From Ignavibacteriales bacterium (lineage in GTDB: Bacteria; Bacteroidota; Ignavibacteria; UBA10030), in contig JAPLFR010000015.1 of NCBI GenBank assembly GCA_026390575.1, positions 1 through 64,000 on the forward strand: DNA of 64,000 nucleotides, written 5' to 3'. Shown here one piece after another: positions 63,300 through 64,000 of the stretch. Made by a program: the position numbers and the translations under genes. The notes under the pieces were generated by a model. It was not told where the DNA came from and did no database searches. It worked only from the letters and a program-made list of their open reading frames with translations. Every line of letters starts with the position of its first letter. Position 1 is the stretch's first letter.

Positions 63300-63890
63300 A
63301 TGCATATGAAAACAATTGAAGTGCCTGCATATATCAAGGGATTAATATTTGATTGTGACGGAACATTGATAGACTCAATGCCTCTCCACATGAAAGCGTG
63401 GGAGCATGCTATCACGCAAGCAGATGGAGAATGGGATTATGATTTTATCTTCTCCAAGAAAGGGATGCAAGGCAAAGACATTCTTGCATCATATAATGAA
63501 TCTTTTGGAATGAATCTGGATGTTGAATACACAGCGCGCTTAAAACAAGAATATTTCCGAAAGTATTGTGCGGAGATGAAACCGATCGATGCGGTTGTCA
63601 ATGTTGTGCACCGGTATGCATCACGGCTTCCGATGGCGATTGCTTCCGGCGGGTCACGAGAAAATGTATTGCTCTCATTAGAATTGATTGGGATCAAAGA
63701 ATACTTTACAGTTATTATCACTGCTGATGATAAAGATGTTCCACCGAAACCATCGCCGGAAATATTTTTGGAAGCCGCTCGGCGTATTCATGTAAATCCG
63801 CAGTTATGTCAAGTGTTTGAAGACGGGGATATTGGGCTGAAAGCGGCACGCATGGCAGGCATGGTAGCAACTGATATCCGTGAGTCGTAA
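63300..63890 (+). CDS. HAD-family phosphatase, beta-phosphoglucomutase-like
   Basis: This 196-residue protein has HAD motif I FDCDGTLIDS, motif II IASGGSRENV, motif III PPKPSPEIF and motif IV VFEDGDIGLKAA. The cap domain is the small helical type of the beta-phosphoglucomutase/phosphatase subfamily. The substrate is probably a sugar or polyol phosphate. It may form part of the BMC neighbourhood, but 182 bases separate it from the shell gene. The start ATG 63300 or 63306 cannot be distinguished. Confidence 0.88.
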   Translation: MHMKTIEVPAYIKGLIFDCDGTLIDSMPLHMKAWEHAITQADGEWDYDFIFSKKGMQGKDILASYNESFGMNLDVEYTARLKQEYFRKYCAEMKPIDAVVNVVHRYASRLPMAIASGGSRENVLLSLELIGIKEYFTVIITADDKDVPPKPSPEIFLEAARRIHVNPQLCQVFEDGDIGLKAARMAGMVATDIRES

Positions 63891-64000
63891 AGAAAAGGGT
63901 ATTTCTTTAACTACAAAAATCTACATGAATATCATCGTAGCTCTTTTTGTCCCAGCCGATCCACCTCCTCGGCACGTTGCTAATGACTTTCTATCTTCTT

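Noticed and set aside
62132-63890. Assigning the shell genes to a specific microcompartment pathway such as propanediol or fucose use
   Set aside because: No signature aldehyde dehydrogenase, diol dehydratase or aldolase is present in the window, so the cargo cannot be named.
1-64000. tRNA, rRNA or CRISPR loci, and complete insertion sequences
   Set aside because: None could be recognised by eye on either strand. A covariance-model scan would be needed to exclude degenerate tRNAs.

Overview
The window looks like a chromosomal segment of a Gram-negative, anaerobic or facultatively anaerobic bacterium. A Bacteroidota/Chlorobi/Ignavibacteria-type (FCB) affiliation is my best guess. The evidence is the mix of C-terminal-Phe beta-barrel proteins, a TonB receptor with a carboxypeptidase-regulatory-like N-terminus, very heme-rich c-type cytochromes, a four-subunit 2-oxoacid:ferredoxin oxidoreductase, a trimeric NAD-linked [FeFe] hydrogenase and bacterial microcompartment shell proteins. 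No rRNA or tRNA gene was recognised, so the lineage is an inference.

Region 1 (1-5311) is a sedentary integron. Six attC sites (113-300, 798-994, 2049-2207, 2769-2962, 3617-3773, 4053-4211) all read on the minus strand, each placed just after a minus-strand cassette gene. The array runs off the left edge. At its proximal end are an attI-like core (4932-4938) and, divergently oriented as in true integrons, the broken N-terminal third of an integron integrase gene (5046-5311). Cassettes encode two HEPN-type proteins (one AbiU2-like), an HXXEE-family membrane protein, two unknown single-pass membrane proteins and one amber-interrupted mini-ORF.

Region 2 (5422-7591) holds a HemY-type protoporphyrinogen oxidase and an exported unknown protein. 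Region 3 (7767-25476, all minus) is an electron-transfer island with 81 c-heme motifs in eight proteins. A seven-gene operon (25476 to 15866) carries a CbcL-like multiheme/cytochrome b fusion, a 19-heme cytochrome, an FdnI-like cytochrome b, a NapC/NirT-type cytochrome, a Rieske protein, a fused b6f-like cytochrome b and an 11-heme cytochrome. It is followed by a tetraheme cytochrome, then a beta-barrel porin with 14-heme, 7-heme lipoprotein and 6-heme lipoprotein cytochromes, and the heme lyase CcmF. The inferred path runs from the menaquinol pool through the periplasm, through a porin-cytochrome conduit, to the cell surface.

Region 4 (25839-34887, minus) is central carbon and redox metabolism: CoA-transferase, alanine dehydrogenase, VOR/KOR-type oxidoreductase (delta-alpha-beta-gamma plus a small coupled protein) and NADP-type malic enzyme with a phosphotransacetylase-like domain. 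Region 5 (35183-43126) has a CHASE2 adenylate cyclase, a frameshifted outer-membrane barrel gene, a FecR protein sharing a repeated ~95-residue module with it, and an exported unknown protein. Region 6 (43217-47760) carries rseP, dxr and a TPR protein. Region 7 (47851-53366) is the hydrogenase operon (NuoE-like, NuoF-GltD fusion, HydA). Region 8 (53367-54478) is a palindrome-rich intergenic stretch. Region 9 (54479-63890) carries a TonB receptor, a DMT permease, a CDF transporter, a phosphoesterase, an ECF sigma factor coupled to an M14 peptidase, two BMC shell proteins (one fused to a Rho-N/SAP-like domain) and a HAD phosphatase.
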